A stretch of 64,000 nt of DNA, taken from positions 1 to 64,000 of the forward strand of contig NZ_JADR01000005.1 in assembly GCF_000518485.1 (NCBI RefSeq). Reading direction: 5' to 3'. The stretch comes from Olleya marilimosa CAM030 (GTDB taxonomy: Bacteria; Bacteroidota; Bacteroidia; Flavobacteriales; Flavobacteriaceae). Positions within the stretch are counted from its first letter, which is position 1; each line of letters starts with the position of its first letter. This document shows positions 43,810-52,698 of this stretch, piece after piece. Under the pieces are notes generated by a model, which saw nothing but the letters and a program-made list of their open reading frames with translations, searched no databases and had not been told where the DNA came from. A program made the position numbers and the translations under genes.

Positions 43810-44628
43810 ATGACAACACAACAACTAACAGAGCAAATAATTAAAAAGAAGTCTTTTTTGTGTATTGGACTAGACGTGGATTTGAATAAAATTCCACAAC
43901 ATTTATTACAAACCGAAGACCCTATTTTCGAATTTAATAAAGCAATAATTGATGCTACACATCATTTATGTGTATCCTACAAACCTAACACAGCTTTCTA
44001 TGAAGCTTATGGTTTAAAAGGTTGGAAAGCATTAGAAAAAACAATTAACTACCTAAACAAAAATCATCCGGATATCTTTACAATTGCAGATGCAAAACGA
44101 GGAGATATTGGTAATACAAGTACAATGTATGCAAAAGCCTTTTTTGAAGACTTAGCGTTTGATAGTGTTACTGTTGCGCCATACATGGGGAAAGACTCAG
44201 TAGAGCCATTTCTTGCTTTTAAAGATAAGCATACCATTATGTTAGCATTAACTTCTAATCAAGGTGCTTTTGATTTTCAAACTAAATTGGTTGATGGAAA
44301 AGAGTTATATAAGCAAGTTTTAGAGACTTCTAAATCATGGAATAATTCTGAAAATTTAATGTACGTTGTTGGTGCAACTAAAGCCGAATATTTTGCAGAC
44401 ATCAGAAAAATTATTCCAAGTAGTTTTTTGTTGGTTCCAGGTGTTGGCGCTCAAGGCGGAAACCTTCAAGACGTATGTAAATATGGTATGAGCAAAAATG
44501 TTGGACTACTAATCAATTCTTCTAGAGGGATTATTTATGCTTCACAAAACGATGATTTTGCGCAAGCAGCAGCAGCAAAAGCAAAGGATTTACAACAACA
44601 AATGGAAGTTATTTTAAATAATAAATAA
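43810..44628 (+). CDS. pyrF: Orotidine 5'-phosphate decarboxylase
   Basis: Last step of UMP synthesis. 272 residues, the long class 2 form used by Bacteroidota. [16 protein letters not shown] is at the N-terminus. The catalytic tetrad region is [18 protein letters not shown] (about 96-113), and [18 protein letters not shown] and [12 protein letters not shown] form the phosphate site. The start ATG is only about 6 bp after the T tract of the prfA terminator. Confidence 0.96.
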   Translation: MTTQQLTEQIIKKKSFLCIGLDVDLNKIPQHLLQTEDPIFEFNKAIIDATHHLCVSYKPNTAFYEAYGLKGWKALEKTINYLNKNHPDIFTIADAKRGDIGNTSTMYAKAFFEDLAFDSVTVAPYMGKDSVEPFLAFKDKHTIMLALTSNQGAFDFQTKLVDGKELYKQVLETSKSWNNSENLMYVVGATKAEYFADIRKIIPSSFLLVPGVGAQGGNLQDVCKYGMSKNVGLLINSSRGIIYASQNDDFAQAAAAKAKDLQQQMEVILNNK

Positions 44629-44639
44629 TTAAACGCTTT

Positions 44640-44676
44640 GTCATGCTAAACTTGTTTTGGCATCTCATTATTAATA
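44640..44676. repeat. REP-like inverted repeat
   Basis: GTCATGCT at 44640-44647 and AGCATGAC at 44669-44676 are inverted. The inner AAACTTGTTTTGGCATCTC matches the common Bacteroidota extragenic palindrome of the type CTGAACTTGTTTCAG. Confidence 0.5.
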
Positions 44677-44705
44677 AAAGCATGACCATTTTAAGCCATA
44701 ACTAA

Positions 44706-45497
44706 ATGCTACTTACAGATCAAATAGGTAATAAACTAAACTTGGATACCACACCAATACGCATCATCTCATTAGTGCCTTCTCAAACCGAATTACTTTA
44801 TGATTTAGGTTTAGAACAGACCATTGTTGGTCTTACTAAATTTTGTGTGCATCCAATACATTTAAAAGCTGATAAGCAAATTGTAGGAGGAACAAAGCAA
44901 ATTAATCTTGATAAAATTAAAGCTTTAAAACCTGATATTATTTTATGTAACAAAGAAGAAAACACACAAGACATCGTTTTGGCCTGTCAAGCCATATGTC
45001 CTGTGCATGTTTCAGATATAGCAACAATAGCAGACTGTTTAGATTTAATAAAACAATATGGCCAGCTTTTTAACAAAATTGATAATGCTAATAAGATTTG
45101 CAAAACTATTGATGCCAATCTAAAAGAATTTCAAATTTATATTAAAGAAAAATCCAGTTTAAAAGTTGCTTATTTTATTTGGAAAGACCCATGGATGGTT
45201 GCTGCAAAAGGTACTTTTATAGACCATTTACTACAGTTAAATAAATTTGAGAATATTTACGGTAATCTAAAACGTTATCCAGAGGTAGATATTAATAAAA
45301 TTCAACAAGAAGGCAATCCTGAAGTGATCTTATTGTCCAGCGAGCCTTATCCTTTTAAAGATAAGCATGTTTTAGAGATTGGTCGTGTGTCAAACCATGC
45401 AAAAACCATTTTAGTAGATGGCGAGTATTTTTCTTGGTATGGCTCTAGATTAGTGCAAGCATTTGATTATTTTAAACAATTACATGACCGTTTGTGA
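44706..45497 (+). CDS. BtuF-like periplasmic-binding-fold protein without signal peptide
   Basis: 263 residues. TPIRIISLVPSQTELLYDLGLEQTIVGLTKFC is the helical-backbone metal receptor (BtuF/FhuD) N-terminal lobe, and LKPDIILCNKEEN and a C-terminal lobe with AYFIWKDPWMVAAKGTFIDHLL follow. Family members bind cobalamin or metal chelates for ABC importers. Here no signal peptide or lipobox is visible: the chain begins MLLTDQIGNKLNLD, and no upstream in-frame extension is apparent. No permease or ATPase is adjacent. It may act in the cytosol or have lost export. Confidence 0.82.
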   Translation: MLLTDQIGNKLNLDTTPIRIISLVPSQTELLYDLGLEQTIVGLTKFCVHPIHLKADKQIVGGTKQINLDKIKALKPDIILCNKEENTQDIVLACQAICPVHVSDIATIADCLDLIKQYGQLFNKIDNANKICKTIDANLKEFQIYIKEKSSLKVAYFIWKDPWMVAAKGTFIDHLLQLNKFENIYGNLKRYPEVDINKIQQEGNPEVILLSSEPYPFKDKHVLEIGRVSNHAKTILVDGEYFSWYGSRLVQAFDYFKQLHDRL

Positions 45498-45677
45498 TTG
45501 CTCTCTTGTTAAATAATTTAATCTGTTTAGTTTATTTAAAATCTTAATAGCTTTAAAAGCAAACACGTCACTTTGTTCGTGATCTATTTGTCTTAAATTA
45601 TAAGATTGCTCTATTAGTTGTTTGTAACGCTTATAAAGATTAGTTTGGTGTTGTTTTAAAAGATTTTGTCTGTCCAT
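45480..45677 (-). CDS. Small hypothetical protein
   Basis: 65 residues, Gln/Lys/Leu-rich and probably helical (NLYKRYKQLIEQSYNLRQID), with no signal or membrane segment. It overlaps the 3' end of the preceding plus-strand gene by 18 bp. A helical pattern with heptad-like leucines and isoleucines (FKAIKILNKLNRLNYLT) makes it look coding. I do not recognise the family. Confidence 0.5.
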   Translation of the reverse strand: MDRQNLLKQHQTNLYKRYKQLIEQSYNLRQIDHEQSDVFAFKAIKILNKLNRLNYLTREQSQTVM

Positions 45678-45757
45678 GGTCTTAGGGCTTGGTAATTAGA
45701 CAATTAAATTACTTTTTTTATTGACATAAACAAAATAATTATCATTTTTTTAGCACA

Positions 45758-45850
45758 AAAAAAGAGCCCATTCTTAACCCTAAAAACAGACTCTAATTAC
45801 TAACTAAACTAACTCTGCATCATAAACGAAAGTGTGTTTACTAATACGAT
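45758..45850 (-). ncRNA. Candidate small RNA or 3' processed transcript
   Basis: On the minus strand a GATATTTG box (45851 to 45858, near the -7 consensus) precedes about 90 nt containing repeated TTAGT units (GAGTTAGTTTAGTTAGTAAT). They end in a hairpin AGAGTCTG ... TGGGCTCT followed by seven Ts. No ORF fits. I have an impression of seeing this motif near other flavobacterial genes, but cannot confirm it. It could instead be the 3' UTR and terminator of the DUF4197 gene upstream. Confidence 0.35.
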
Positions 45851-45915
45851 GCAAATATCTAGTATATTTTTCGTTTTAATGTTAACTTAGTATTATTCTA
45901 AGTTTAACAAAAGGG

Positions 45916-46617
45916 TTAATCTTGTAAAGCAAATACTTTTTGTAATAAAGCAGTTGTTCTAGACCCAACTTTGGTTCTAATTTCTTGCTCTTCAACAGCT
46001 ATCATAGTGTAAACACCTTTTAATGCTTCTCCAGTAACATAATCTGTTAAATCAGGATTAACATTGCTTGTAAAAGGGATAGCATTATATTTATTAATTA
46101 AGTTAGCCCAAATTTGGTCAGCACCAACTTTATCAAATGAGGCCTTAATAACTGGGTTAAACTTGTCATATAAAGCAGTTTGCGTTTTGCTAGTTAAGTA
46201 TTGTGTTGCAGCATCATTACTACCTAACAATATATTTTTAGCATCAGTAAATGTAATCTCTTTTACTGCATTAATAAAAATTGGTGTAGCCTCTCCAACA
46301 GCATCCTCTGCAGCTCTGTTTAAAACTTTTAAACCTTCATCAGCAAGATTACTTAAGCCAATATCACGTAAAGCTTTATCAACTTTTTGCAACTCTTCTG
46401 GTAATAATATTTTAACTAATTCGTTTTTAAAAAAACCATCCGTTTGGGTCAATTTACTTACTTGTTTATCAATTCCTAGGTCTAAAGCTTGTCGTAATCC
46501 TCCAGCAATATCTAATTCGCTTACCGTTCCTCCTTGAGGTAATTGGTTAACAACTTGTTGTAATTCTGCACAAGCAGTAAAATTTAAAATAATAATTAAG
46601 GCAAATATTTTTTTCAT
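45916..46617 (-). CDS. DUF4197 lipoprotein
   Basis: 233 residues, with a lipoprotein-like signal (ILNFTAC, Cys16) and a helical mature domain: GGLRQALDLGIDKQVSKL, VKILLPEEL, VGEATPIFINAVKEITFTDAKNIL, and YVTGEALKGVYTMIAVEEQEIR near the C-terminus. This matches DUF4197, a family of unknown function widespread in Bacteroidota and Proteobacteria. It has its own upstream region, which carries a palindromic repeat copy. Confidence 0.9.
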   Translation of the reverse strand: MKKIFALIIILNFTACAELQQVVNQLPQGGTVSELDIAGGLRQALDLGIDKQVSKLTQTDGFFKNELVKILLPEELQKVDKALRDIGLSNLADEGLKVLNRAAEDAVGEATPIFINAVKEITFTDAKNILLGSNDAATQYLTSKTQTALYDKFNPVIKASFDKVGADQIWANLINKYNAIPFTSNVNPDLTDYVTGEALKGVYTMIAVEEQEIRTKVGSRTTALLQKVFALQD

Positions 46618-46676
46618 GTTCTATAATTTAAGTTGCAAATATACTTATTATTATGGCGTGTTTTTTAAAAGAAAAA

Positions 46677-46739
46677 ACCGCGTTTTCCGTTATATCTTTT
46701 TGAGAAAAACAAAAAGGATGCCACTTCAACCGCTCACGC
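46677..46739 (+). repeat. Dispersed intergenic palindromic repeat, copy C (left-truncated)
   Basis: CCGCGTTTTCCGTTATATC, then hairpin CTTTTTG ... CAAAAAGG, then ATGCCACTTCAACCGCTCACGC. It matches copies A and B over the right part but lacks the GGGCGTTACC arm. It lies between the purU 3' end and the DUF4197 5' end. Confidence 0.75.
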
Positions 46740-46748
46740 ATAACTTAA

Positions 46749-47603
46749 CTACGAAAAAACTACTGTTTTATTATTAAAAACCATCACTTTTCGCTTAATA
46801 TGAAGTTTTATAGCATTGGCTAACACAATTTTTTCCAAATCGCGTCCCTTAGCTATTAGATCATTAATGGCATGTGTATGGGATACTCTTGCAACATCTT
46901 GCTCAATAATCGGACCAGCATCTAAATCTTCTGTCACATAATGACTTGTGGCACCAATAATTTTTACACCACGTTTGTAAGCAGAATGGTAGGGTTTTGC
47001 ACCAACAAAAGCTGGTAGAAAAGAGTGGTGTATATTAATTACCTTGTTTGGATATTGTCTTATAATTTTGTTGGACACAATTTGCATATAACGTGCTAAA
47101 ACAATAAAATTTACACCATGTTTTTTACATAAATCTAATTGTTGGTCTTCTGCTTTGGCTTTAGTATCTTTTGTAACAGGAATATGGTAAAACGGAATAT
47201 TAAAGCTATCTGCAATAGGTCTTAAAGTATCGTGGTTACTAATTATAAACGGAATGTCTACATCTAATTCACCAGAATTATAACGTCCTAATATATCATA
47301 TAAACAATGGTCATATTTGGATACAAATAGTGCCATTTTTGGTTTCATTTCGGTTGAGTAAATTCGCCATTTCATTTTAAAACAATCGGCTAACTTTTGC
47401 TTAAAACTAACCTTAAAAGCTTCGGTGTTAAATGTGTTGTGTTCAAATTCGCTTTCTAAGCGCATAAAAAAAATGTTTTGCTCTCTGTCAACATGTTGGT
47501 CAATATATATGATGTTCCCATTATTGTTAGCAATAAAATTTGTAACGTTTGCAATAATTCCTGGTTGGTCATTACAATGTATAAGGATGGTTAATTTGTT
47601 CAT
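46749..47603 (-). CDS. purU: Formyltetrahydrofolate deformylase
   Basis: Hydrolyses 10-formyl-THF to formate and THF, balancing one-carbon pools and feeding PurT. 284 residues. The N-terminal ACT domain is about 1-85 (LTILIHCNDQPGIIANVTNF). The formyltransferase domain has FIVLARYMQIVS, then INIHHSFLPAFVGAKPYHSAY with the catalytic His and the GATSHYVTEDLDAGPIIEQD block carrying the catalytic Asp. Divergent from icmF. Confidence 0.96.
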   Translation of the reverse strand: MNKLTILIHCNDQPGIIANVTNFIANNNGNIIYIDQHVDREQNIFFMRLESEFEHNTFNTEAFKVSFKQKLADCFKMKWRIYSTEMKPKMALFVSKYDHCLYDILGRYNSGELDVDIPFIISNHDTLRPIADSFNIPFYHIPVTKDTKAKAEDQQLDLCKKHGVNFIVLARYMQIVSNKIIRQYPNKVINIHHSFLPAFVGAKPYHSAYKRGVKIIGATSHYVTEDLDAGPIIEQDVARVSHTHAINDLIAKGRDLEKIVLANAIKLHIKRKVMVFNNKTVVFS

Positions 47604-47746
47604 TTTCAGTTGGTATTAATCACTAAATTTACTTTAAAATTGTGTGGATAATTATTTGTTTTTAACTTTTAGATAATTACAGATTATAGAGCAATATTTT
47701 TGAATATTCCGTAAATTGCAACCTCAAAACCCATTATATTTTAAGA

Positions 47747-50700
47747 ATGACACAAGCAACACCATACAAACCAAAATATAAAGTTAGAATTGTAACAGCA
47801 GCAGCCTTATTTGATGGTCATGATGCGTCCATAAATATCATGCGTCGTATTATTCAATCTACAGGAGTAGAGGTAATTCATTTGGGACACGATAGAAGTG
47901 TGGACGAAGTGGTAAACACAGCTATTCAAGAAGATGCAAATGCTATTTGTTTAACCTCTTACCAAGGTGGTCATAACGAGTATTTTAAATATATGTACGA
48001 TCTTTTAAAAGAAAGAGGTGCAGAGCACATCAAGATTTTTGGTGGTGGTGGTGGTGTAATTTTACCTTCTGAAATTAAAGAATTAATGGATTATGGTATC
48101 GCACGTATTTACTCTCCAGATGATGGTCGTGCTATGGGATTACAAGGGATGATTAATGATTTGGTAGAACAATCAGATTTTGCAATAGGTGATACTTTAA
48201 GTAACGAGTTGGAAATTTTACCAACCAAAAATCCTAAAGCTATTGCTAGAGTGATTTCTTCTGCCGAAAACTTTCCTGAAGTGGCTAAAGCAACTTTAGA
48301 TAAAATTCATGTTAAAAATAAAGATTCTAAAACACCAGTTTTAGGAATTACAGGAACAGGTGGAGCAGGTAAATCATCTTTAGTAGATGAATTAGTGCGT
48401 CGTTTTTTAATCGATTTCCCAGAAAAAACTATTGGTTTAGTGTCTGTTGATCCATCAAAGCGTAAAACAGGAGGAGCTCTTTTAGGTGACAGAATTAGAA
48501 TGAATGCTATCAATTCGCCAAGAGTATACATGCGTAGTTTGGCAACACGTCAATCTAACTTAGCTTTATCAAAATATGTAAACGAAGCAGTACAAGTTTT
48601 AAAAGCTGCAGAGTATGATTTAATTATATTAGAAACGTCTGGAATTGGTCAGTCTGATACTGAGATTATGGAACATTCTGACGTGGCTTTATATGTTATG
48701 ACTCCAGAATTTGGTGCAGCAACTCAATTAGAAAAAATTGACATGCTAGATTTTGCAGATCTAGTAGCCATCAATAAATTTGACAAACGTGGGTCTTTAG
48801 ATGCCCTTCGTGATGTTAAAAAACAATACATGCGTAACAATAATCTTTGGGATATACCTCAAGATCAGTTACCAGTTTATGGTACCATTGCGTCACAATT
48901 TAACGATCCAGGGATGAACACGCTTTACAAAGCCATCATGGATAAGTTGGTTGAAAAAGCAGATTCAAACTTAAAATCGACATTCGAAATTTCTCAGGAA
49001 ATGAGCGAAAAGATTTTTGTAATTCCTCCAAGCAGAACACGTTATTTATCTGAAATTGCCGAAAATAATCGTGCTTATGATAAAACAGCTAACGCTCAAG
49101 TTGAAGTTGCTCAAAAACTTTACGGAATTTATAAAACTTTAGAATCTGTTTTAGAAGTAACGCCAGAGTTAGATAAAGCAGGAATAGCTTCAGAATCTTT
49201 TGAAATAAAAGAAGAGAATAAAGACTTTATAAAATTACTTATTGCAGAATTCGACCGTGTAAAATTAAACTTAGACCCTTACAATTGGGAAGTTATAACT
49301 GGTTGGGATGAGAAAGTAAACAAATACAAAAATCCAATTTATAGTTTTAAAGTAAGAGATAAAGAGATTAAAATTGAAACACATTCTGAGTCGTTATCAC
49401 ACTTGCAAATTCCGCGTGTAGCTTTACCAAAATACCAAGCTTGGGGAGATTTATTACGTTGGACGTTGCAAGAAAATGTACCAGGAGAATTCCCGTATAC
49501 TTCAGGATTATATCCTTTTAAACGTACAGGAGAAGATCCAGCACGTATGTTTGCTGGAGAAGGTGGACCAGAACGTACTAACAGACGTTTTCACTATGTA
49601 AGTGCAGGTTTACCTGCAAAGCGTTTATCTACTGCTTTTGATAGTGTAACGCTTTACGGAAACGATCCAGATTTAAGACCAGATATCTATGGGAAAATTG
49701 GTAATGCAGGTGTTAGTATTTGCTGTTTAGATGATGCTAAAAAACTATATTCTGGTTTTGATTTAGCCAATGTCATGACGTCGGTAAGTATGACCATTAA
49801 TGGACCAGCACCAATGTTGTTAGGTTTCTTTATGAATGCTGCTATAGACCAACAATGTGAGTTTTACATTAAAGAAAACGGTCTAGAAAAAGAAGTAGAA
49901 GCAAAAATTGCTAAGATTTATAAAGGTAAAGAACGTCCTACTTATAATGGTGAGTTGCCAGAAGGAAACAATGGTTTAGGTTTAATGCTTTTAGGTGTTA
50001 CAGGAGATCAAGTATTACCAGCAGATGTTTACGCAGAAATTAAAAAGAATACCATTGCGCAAGTAAGAGGAACAGTTCAAGCAGATATTTTAAAAGAAGA
50101 CCAAGCGCAAAACACCTGTATTTTCTCTACTGAGTTTGCATTGCGTTTAATGGGAGACGTACAAGAATATTTTATCGAGAATAATGTGCGTAACTTCTAT
50201 TCGGTATCAATTTCTGGATACCATATTGCAGAAGCAGGAGCAAACCCAATTACGCAATTAGCGTTAACTTTATCTAATGGTTTCACTTACGTGGAATATT
50301 ATTTAAGTCGTGGTATGGACATTAATAAATTTGGTCCAAACTTATCGTTCTTTTTCTCAAACGGAATCGATCCAGAATACGCAGTAATTGGTCGTGTGGC
50401 ACGTAAAATTTGGGCAAAAGCAATGAAGCACAAATATGGTGCTAATGCAAGAGCGCAAATGCTTAAATACCATATTCAAACCTCTGGACGAAGCTTACAC
50501 GCGCAAGAAATTGACTTTAATGATATTCGTACAACGCTTCAAGCTTTATACGCTATTTACGATAATTGTAATTCCTTACACACCAATGCGTATGATGAGG
50601 CTATTACAACGCCAACGGAAGAATCGGTTAGACGTGCTATGGCTATTCAATTAATCATTAATAAAGAATTAGGCTTAAATAAAAACGAAAATCCAATACA

Positions 50701-51160
50701 AGGTTCTTTTATTATTGAAGAATTAACAGATTTAGTTGAAGAAGCTGTGCTATTAGAATTTGATAGAATTACAGAAAGAGGTGGTGTTCTAGGTGCAATG
50801 GAAACTATGTACCAACGCAGTAAAATACAGGAAGAGAGTTTGTATTACGAAACGTTGAAGCACAATGGTAAATTCCCAATTGTAGGAGTAAATACCTTCT
50901 TAAGTTCTAAAGGATCACCAACAGTAATTCCTGCGGAAGTTATTAGAGCAACAGAAGAGGAAAAGCAATTCCAAATAAAAACATTAACTAATCTTCATGA
51001 AGCAAATGATACCAAAGCTTTACTGAAAGATCTACAACAACGTGCCATAAACAACGAAAATATTTTTGAAGCTTTAATGGACGTTTGTAAAGTCTGTAGT
51101 TTAGGTGAAATTACAGCTTCGTTATTTGAAGTTGGAGGACAATATAGACGTAACATGTAA
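47747..51160 (+). CDS. icmF: Fused isobutyryl-CoA mutase (IcmF)
   Basis: 1137 residues in one chain. The N-terminal B12-binding domain, about 10-145 ([30 protein letters not shown]), has the base-off His in DGHDAS. A MeaI-type chaperone GTPase covers about 190-430, with P-loop [14 protein letters not shown] linker follows, then the mutase TIM barrel from about 560 ([40 protein letters not shown]). The order and [20 protein letters not shown] loop are IcmF traits, distinguishing it from methylmalonyl-CoA mutase. It interconverts isobutyryl- and butyryl-CoA with adenosylcobalamin. Confidence 0.94.
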   Translation: MTQATPYKPKYKVRIVTAAALFDGHDASINIMRRIIQSTGVEVIHLGHDRSVDEVVNTAIQEDANAICLTSYQGGHNEYFKYMYDLLKERGAEHIKIFGGGGGVILPSEIKELMDYGIARIYSPDDGRAMGLQGMINDLVEQSDFAIGDTLSNELEILPTKNPKAIARVISSAENFPEVAKATLDKIHVKNKDSKTPVLGITGTGGAGKSSLVDELVRRFLIDFPEKTIGLVSVDPSKRKTGGALLGDRIRMNAINSPRVYMRSLATRQSNLALSKYVNEAVQVLKAAEYDLIILETSGIGQSDTEIMEHSDVALYVMTPEFGAATQLEKIDMLDFADLVAINKFDKRGSLDALRDVKKQYMRNNNLWDIPQDQLPVYGTIASQFNDPGMNTLYKAIMDKLVEKADSNLKSTFEISQEMSEKIFVIPPSRTRYLSEIAENNRAYDKTANAQVEVAQKLYGIYKTLESVLEVTPELDKAGIASESFEIKEENKDFIKLLIAEFDRVKLNLDPYNWEVITGWDEKVNKYKNPIYSFKVRDKEIKIETHSESLSHLQIPRVALPKYQAWGDLLRWTLQENVPGEFPYTSGLYPFKRTGEDPARMFAGEGGPERTNRRFHYVSAGLPAKRLSTAFDSVTLYGNDPDLRPDIYGKIGNAGVSICCLDDAKKLYSGFDLANVMTSVSMTINGPAPMLLGFFMNAAIDQQCEFYIKENGLEKEVEAKIAKIYKGKERPTYNGELPEGNNGLGLMLLGVTGDQVLPADVYAEIKKNTIAQVRGTVQADILKEDQAQNTCIFSTEFALRLMGDVQEYFIENNVRNFYSVSISGYHIAEAGANPITQLALTLSNGFTYVEYYLSRGMDINKFGPNLSFFFSNGIDPEYAVIGRVARKIWAKAMKHKYGANARAQMLKYHIQTSGRSLHAQEIDFNDIRTTLQALYAIYDNCNSLHTNAYDEAITTPTEESVRRAMAIQLIINKELGLNKNENPIQGSFIIEELTDLVEEAVLLEFDRITERGGVLGAMETMYQRSKIQEESLYYETLKHNGKFPIVGVNTFLSSKGSPTVIPAEVIRATEEEKQFQIKTLTNLHEANDTKALLKDLQQRAINNENIFEALMDVCKVCSLGEITASLFEVGGQYRRNM

Positions 51161-51184
51161 GCAGTGAACCACTGTTCGTTTTTT

Positions 51185-51245
51185 CGAAAAGTGAGTGAAT
51201 CGCTTATCCCAAACTAGATTTGGGATCTAAGAAAATTACTTTTCG
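51185..51245. repeat. REP-like nested inverted repeat
   Basis: Outer arms CGAAAAGT (51185-51192) and ACTTTTCG (51238-51245) enclose an inner hairpin ATCCCAAA/TTTGGGAT (51206-51213 and 51219-51226, loop CTAGA). The inner AAACTAGATTTGG resembles the hairpin at 44640..44676. Confidence 0.5.
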
Positions 51246-51312
51246 TGAATAACGAAAAAGATAAACTAGCGTTTGTCATTAAAAGCAAACCAAGAATATC
51301 AATACATAAAAC

Positions 51313-51346
51313 AAAAAAGGCGTTTCAATCTGAAACGCTTTTTTTA
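51313..51346 (+). terminator. Terminator after icmF and upstream of the OsmC gene
   Basis: AGGCGTTTCA/TGAAACGCTT stem, loop ATC, T7 tract. It ends 18 bp before the OsmC ATG, so that gene needs a start point within or after the hairpin or relies on read-through. Confidence 0.85.
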
Positions 51347-51363
51347 TATTCAATATAAAAAAC

Positions 51364-51837
51364 ATGTCTATCAATCACACTTTTAAAGCAACTATAAATT
51401 GGACCATTAACGAAGGCGAAAGCACTACAAACCCAAGAACTTTTAGTAGAAATCATAAGGTAACCATTGCTAATAAAATTTCGGATTTATCCGTATCTGC
51501 TGCAAAACCATTTAGAGGTGATGACGCATTATACAATCCAGAAGATTTATTATTATCCGCTTTAGCCTCATGCCACATGATGTCTTATTTATATGTCTGC
51601 GCACAACATAATATAGAAGTTGTAAGCTATATAGATCATGCAGAAGGTGACCTGGAAGTCAATACTTCAGGTAGTGGTAGTTTTAAAATGGTAAGATTAA
51701 AACCAGTAGTAAGTATAAAAGACGCAAGTCAAAAAGAGTTAGCAAAAAGTCTTCACACTAAAGCCAATCAACTATGTTTTATAGCTAATTCATGCAATTT
51801 TCCTATTGTTCATGAAGCAACAATAGTAGTCCGATAA
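51364..51837 (+). CDS. OsmC-family peroxiredoxin
   Basis: 157 residues. The fold carries two conserved cysteines: the first in LLLSALASCHMMSYLYVC (about residue 75) and the second in LCFIANSCNFPIVHEA (near residue 146). They are the reactive pair that reduces organic hydroperoxides. The N-terminal beta part (FKATINWTINEGE) is normal, with extra Cys residues at YVCAQ and LCF. It is followed by the Cys-rich microprotein and SigZ, pointing to thiol or metal stress. Confidence 0.9.
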   Translation: MSINHTFKATINWTINEGESTTNPRTFSRNHKVTIANKISDLSVSAAKPFRGDDALYNPEDLLLSALASCHMMSYLYVCAQHNIEVVSYIDHAEGDLEVNTSGSGSFKMVRLKPVVSIKDASQKELAKSLHTKANQLCFIANSCNFPIVHEATIVVR

Positions 51838-51866
51838 TTAAGTATTAAAAAATAATTTACATGTTT

Positions 51867-51894
51867 TGCATCTTTTTTAAAGTATTCACGTCTA
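51867..51894 (+). promoter_or_regulatory. ECF-type promoter of the Cys-rich microprotein gene
   Basis: TGCATC at 51867-51872 and CGTCTA at 51889-51894 are separated by 16 bp. CGTC-type -10 elements are typical for ECF sigma factors, and no TAnnTTTG box is present. The start point would be near 51901, with a 21-nt leader. SigZ, encoded next, is the obvious candidate sigma. Confidence 0.5.
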
Positions 51895-51921
51895 TTATAT
51901 GAACCCATAAAAATAGAAGTT

Positions 51922-52023
51922 ATGAAAAATATAAATTGTACTTGTGACTGTGACGGTTGCTCTAAAGGAAATTGTTTTAACTGTACTTGTAATACGTGTA
52001 CTTGCAATAACTGCAACTGTTAA
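51922..52023 (+). CDS. Cys-rich 33-residue microprotein, metallothionein-like
   Basis: ATG 51922 starts MKNINCTCDCDGCSKGNC, continued by FNCTCNTCTCNNCNC. It has 11 Cys in 33 residues, arranged as CxC, CxxC and CxCxxCxC clusters, without aromatic residues except one Phe. Such spacing is that of metal-thiolate clusters in metallothioneins, although no known family can be assigned. Small size means standard gene finders may miss it. It has an ECF-like promoter and a terminator of its own and lies between OsmC and SigZ genes. A metal-buffer, redox or signal-peptide role is inferred. Confidence 0.72.
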   Translation: MKNINCTCDCDGCSKGNCFNCTCNTCTCNNCNC

Positions 52024-52048
52024 GCATGACTTAAAAACAGGAATTAAT

Positions 52049-52091
52049 AACGCTAATTTTGGTAACTTTATACTAAGATTAGCGTTTTTTT
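52049..52091 (+). terminator. Terminator after the Cys-rich microprotein gene
   Basis: AACGCTAAT (52049-52057) pairs with ATTAGCGTT (52078-52086) across a 20-nt loop, with a T7 tract. It ends 8 bp before the sigZ ATG. A TAATTTTG box (52054-52061), overlapping the 5' arm, may be the sigZ promoter. Confidence 0.6.
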
Positions 52092-52099
52092 AATACATA

Positions 52100-52642
52100 A
52101 TGATGGATACTCAAGACATTTGGAAATTACATGCTGACGACATAAAATATTTTATTTTTAGTAAAGTAAAAGCTGAGGTAGTTGCTGAAGATTTAGTACA
52201 AGAAACCTTTATTAAAGTACACACTAAATTAAATACATTAAAGGATAAAGACAAACTTAAATCCTGGTTGTTTTCTATAGCAAGATATACTGTAATGGAT
52301 TATTTTAGAAGTAAAAAAATAGTGTATGAAACGACTGATGAAGATTTTATTTTTGAAGAACAAAAGTTAGAACATACGGAAGCTGATTGTTTACATGGTA
52401 TTATTAAAAGCTTGCCTAAAAAGTATAGAGACCCACTTTTTTTAAGTGATGTTAAAGGCTTAAAACAACAACAAATTGCAGACCAATTACATTTACCATT
52501 ACCAACTATTAAATCTCAAATACAGCGTGGTCGTAAATTGATTGCTCAAGGTTTTGTAGACTGTTGTGATTTTGTAATAAATGATGAAGGTTTTTTGGTT
52601 GGCGAAATCAAAGACAAAGCAGACTGTAAAATGTGCCATTAA
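52100..52642 (+). CDS. sigZ: SigZ-family ECF sigma factor with Cys-containing tail
   Basis: 180 residues; the second Met (52103) is an equal start candidate. Region 2: AEDLVQETFIKVHTKL and LKSWLFSIARYTVMDYFRSKK. Region 4: LKQQQIADQLHLPLPTIKSQIQRGRKLIAQG, a sigma-70 helix-turn-helix. The C-terminal 25 residues (VDCCDFVINDEGFL, then CKMCH) contain four Cys plus His, a set typical of SigZ and suited to bind Zn or sense redox, in place of an anti-sigma factor. No anti-sigma gene is adjacent. It should drive the Cys-microprotein promoter. Confidence 0.93.
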   Translation: MMDTQDIWKLHADDIKYFIFSKVKAEVVAEDLVQETFIKVHTKLNTLKDKDKLKSWLFSIARYTVMDYFRSKKIVYETTDEDFIFEEQKLEHTEADCLHGIIKSLPKKYRDPLFLSDVKGLKQQQIADQLHLPLPTIKSQIQRGRKLIAQGFVDCCDFVINDEGFLVGEIKDKADCKMCH

Positions 52643-52698
52643 TTACTACCTTTGTAATCTATAGTTTACACTAATTTTTACATATCATAATTACATAG

